DNA of 64,000 nt from Insulibacter thermoxylanivorax (lineage in GTDB: Bacteria > Bacillota > Bacilli > Paenibacillales > DA-C8). Numbering within the stretch: position 1 is the stretch's first letter; each line of letters opens with the position of its first letter. A program made the translations under genes and the position numbers. The notes under the pieces were generated by a model, which was not told the origin of the DNA, did no database searches, and saw only the letters and a program-made list of their open reading frames with translations. The DNA is taken from the NCBI RefSeq assembly GCF_015472005.1, contig NZ_BMAQ01000001.1:124001-188000 (forward strand), written 5' to 3'. Shown here piece after piece: positions 62,611-64,000 of the stretch.

Positions 62611-62737
62611 TAGAGCTGAGCATTGAGAAAAGTTGAGTAGTATTGAGCAGCATTGCGTGATGGAGTCAGGCGAGACACTGCACGGAAGTGAAGAGCACAT
62701 CTGAGATATTCATGGAAATATAACAAGGATCTTAATC
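62611..62737 (+). other. Loose GAG/TAG-rich stretch upstream of the TRAP site
   Basis: GAG triplets at 62613, 62618, 62625, 62635 and 62645 and others further on, with irregular spacing (2-7 bases). It could be a decayed duplicate of the TRAP site or extra low-affinity sites. Confidence 0.35.
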
Positions 62738-62787
62738 GAGTATTGAGCTGAGTAGAGCTGAGTACAGATGAGATGAGCTGAGAAGAG
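62738..62787 (+). promoter_or_regulatory. TRAP-binding site in the trp leader
   Basis: GAG triplets start at 62745, 62750, 62755, 62760, 62770, 62775, 62780 and 62785, with CAG at 62765: nine triplets at exactly 5-base period (2-base spacers). One more GAG at 62738 has a 4-base spacer. B. subtilis TRAP binds 11 GAG/UAG triplets with 2-3-base spacers. Bases 62750-62757 can pair with 62988-62995, the 5' arm of the downstream terminator. Confidence 0.85.
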
Positions 62788-62836
62788 TTGGGGGATCTTG
62801 CGGCTGTATGCGGATCGATTCCTCGGGTATGTACGG

Positions 62837-62924
62837 ACGTGCATAAGTGCATAAGTACCGAAGTGCAGAAGCTTAAGAGCACGAAAGTATGGAAACACGG
62901 AAGCACAGGAGTACAGAAGCGACC
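62837..62924. repeat. 8-bp degenerate tandem array within the trp leader
   Basis: Eleven contiguous octamers of the type AAGTGCAT, AAGTACCG, AAGTGCAG, AAGCACAG, GAGTACAG follow from 62837. It lies between the TRAP site and the terminator. Confidence 0.75.
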
Positions 62925-62984
62925 TGTCCGGGATGCAGCAGCTGGCAGGACAGTTGTACCCTTATATCATCTTATCTGTATGCA

Positions 62985-63014
62985 AACCTCTACTTCGCGT
63001 AGAGGTTTTTTTAT
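62985..63014 (+). terminator. trp leader terminator (attenuator)
   Basis: AACCTCTAC and GTAGAGGTT with a 5-base loop, then seven T. It stands 47 bp before trpE and downstream of the TRAP site. Confidence 0.88.
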
Positions 63015-63060
63015 TTGTTGTTCGTGATTCCGAGCGTATGGAGATGGAGGAGGTTCTCAC

Positions 63061-64000
63061 ATGGCGAATGCTGAATTGCAAGAAGTGATCCGGTTGGCCG
63101 GGCAGTTCAATCTTGTACCGATTGCAAGAACACTGATGGCGGACACGGAGACACCGATCCGCGTGTTCCAACAGTTCTATGAGGAACCCTATGCTTTTCT
63201 GCTGGAAAGTGCTGAGGGAGGCGTGAATCTGGCGCGGTATTCCTTTATTGGAACGGATCCCTTCCTCATCATCAGAGGAAAAAACGGCCGCTTTACCGTG
63301 GAGTACAAGGACGGTACGAAGGAGATCGCTGAAGGCAATCCAATCGAGGTGCTGCGCCGCTTATTCGCCGCTTACCGCAGTCCGGCGCTGCCCGATCTTC
63401 CCCGTTTTACAGGCGGTGCTGTTGGTTTCTTCGGCTATGATCTGCTCCGCTATTATGAACAGATCCCTTCACATCGCCGGGATGATCTGAATATGCAGGA
63501 CATCGAGTTCATGTTCTGCGATCAAGTCATCGCCTTCGATCATGTGAAGCATCAGATCAAGGTGATCGCGAATGTGCATATCCCGGAAGGGGCCGATGAG
63601 GACGCAATCCGCCGTTCATATGAGCAAACCGTGAGCAGCATCGAACGGACGGTCAAGCGTCTGCAATCAACAAGACACCAAGAGGGTCTGCCCGTTCATG
63701 AACTGCCTGCAGATATTGAACTCGGAGAGATCACATCGAATGTCAGCGAAGAGCAATTCATGACCAATGTGGAGAAAGCCAAAGGCTATATACGCTCTGG
63801 TGAAGTTCAGCAGGTCGTTTTGTCGCAGCGTTTCGAGATGCAGACGGAGATCTCGCCGCTGCAGGTCTACCGCGTGCTGCGCATGATCAATCCTTCTCCA
63901 TACATGTATGTATTGAAGCTGTGCGATGAAGTGATCGTCGGCGCCTCGCCGGAACTTCTCGTTCGCGTGGAAGGGGATCGGGTGGCGACGAGGCCGATTG
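63061..64000 (+). CDS. trpE: Anthranilate synthase component I, N-terminal part (truncated by window edge)
   Basis: The frame is open from ATG 63061 to the last base (313 codons) without stop; about 500 residues are usual. The N-terminal domain has the tryptophan-binding LLES motif (AFLLESAEGG) and GGAVGFFGYDLLRYYE. The chorismate-binding part starts with KAKGYIRSGEVQQVVLSQRF and NPSPYMYVLKL, and GASPELLVRV. GGAGGAGG precedes the start. First gene of the trp operon after aroH, as in B. subtilis. Confidence 0.96.
   Translation, partial: MANAELQEVIRLAGQFNLVPIARTLMADTETPIRVFQQFYEEPYAFLLESAEGGVNLARYSFIGTDPFLIIRGKNGRFTVEYKDGTKEIAEGNPIEVLRRLFAAYRSPALPDLPRFTGGAVGFFGYDLLRYYEQIPSHRRDDLNMQDIEFMFCDQVIAFDHVKHQIKVIANVHIPEGADEDAIRRSYEQTVSSIERTVKRLQSTRHQEGLPVHELPADIELGEITSNVSEEQFMTNVEKAKGYIRSGEVQQVVLSQRFEMQTEISPLQVYRVLRMINPSPYMYVLKLCDEVIVGASPELLVRVEGDRVATRPI

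Noticed and set aside
62788-63027. 79-codon plus-strand frame in the trp leader (possible leader peptide)
   Set aside because: It has no ribosome site, only reads the 8-bp array, and runs through the attenuator; TRAP rather than a leader peptide explains the region.

Overview
The window is a chromosomal core segment of an endospore-forming Firmicute, most likely a member of the Paenibacillaceae (inference). Direct evidence is the complete spoIIA operon, spoVA genes, spoIVA, spoVIF, dacB-spmA-spmB and ypeB; strong AGGAGG ribosome sites with many TTG and GTG starts; and a gene order that follows the B. subtilis segment drm-pupG-dacF-spoIIA-spoVA-lysA-ppiB-rib-scpAB-dacB-spmAB-rluB-res-serA-mecB-prsW-ypeB-cmk-der-gpsA-spoIVA-hbs-mtrB-hepS-menG-hepT-ndk-cheR-aroC-aroB-aroH-trpE almost step by step. 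I see no prophage, insertion sequence, CRISPR array or defence island.

Layout. 1-4.3 kb: nucleoside salvage (deoB, pupG, pdp) and dacF. 4.5-8.9 kb: the forespore switch (spoIIAA-spoIIAB-sigF, behind a sigma-H-like promoter) and spoVAA-AB-AF behind a sigma-G-like promoter. 9-11.8 kb: lysA, an HD-domain protein, ppiB. 11.8-15.9 kb: an FMN riboswitch and ribDE-ribBA-ribH. 16-22.6 kb: scpAB, ytfI/ytfJ, dacB-spmAB, rluB. 22.7-28.3 kb: resABCDE (cytochrome c biogenesis plus its two-component system). 28.4-35.9 kb: a mostly minus-strand interval with a PfeT-like P1B-4 ATPase under Fur/PerR-like boxes, a plus-strand orphan nuclease-like/HTH protein, serA under a serine T-box, and ppa. 36-45.7 kb: pdaA-like deacetylase, mecA, prsW, ypeB, a PilZ protein, cmk, plsC, an S1-domain protein. 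45.8-52.6 kb: der, plsY, gpsA, spoVIF, yphEF, spoIVA, hbs. 52.8-64 kb: tRNA-Pro, mtrB (TRAP), hepS-menG-hepT, ndk, cheR, aroC-aroB-aroH, and trpE running off the right edge.

Regulation readable in the sequence: an FMN riboswitch before ribD, a T-box with an AGC (Ser) specifier before serA, and a TRAP-type GAG-repeat leader before trpE, with the TRAP gene mtrB 10 kb away. The genes for menaquinone and heptaprenyl synthesis, chorismate synthesis and the Res cytochrome system together supply respiratory quinone and heme-c assembly.

What the genes do not explain is the content of the intergenic DNA. Many gaps hold degenerate tandem arrays with exact but different periods (8, 10, 11, 13, 21, 24, 28 and 52 bp; 15 bp inside dacB). 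Two four-unit arrays of a 24-bp palindrome at a 52-bp period lie 43 kb apart, and a 27-bp element occurs five times in both orientations within 400 bp. ypeB and the PilZ gene next to it also share an inverted-repeat arrangement that may block translation of read-through mRNA. These are the best candidates for undescribed structure. I do not see a clear new multi-gene system.
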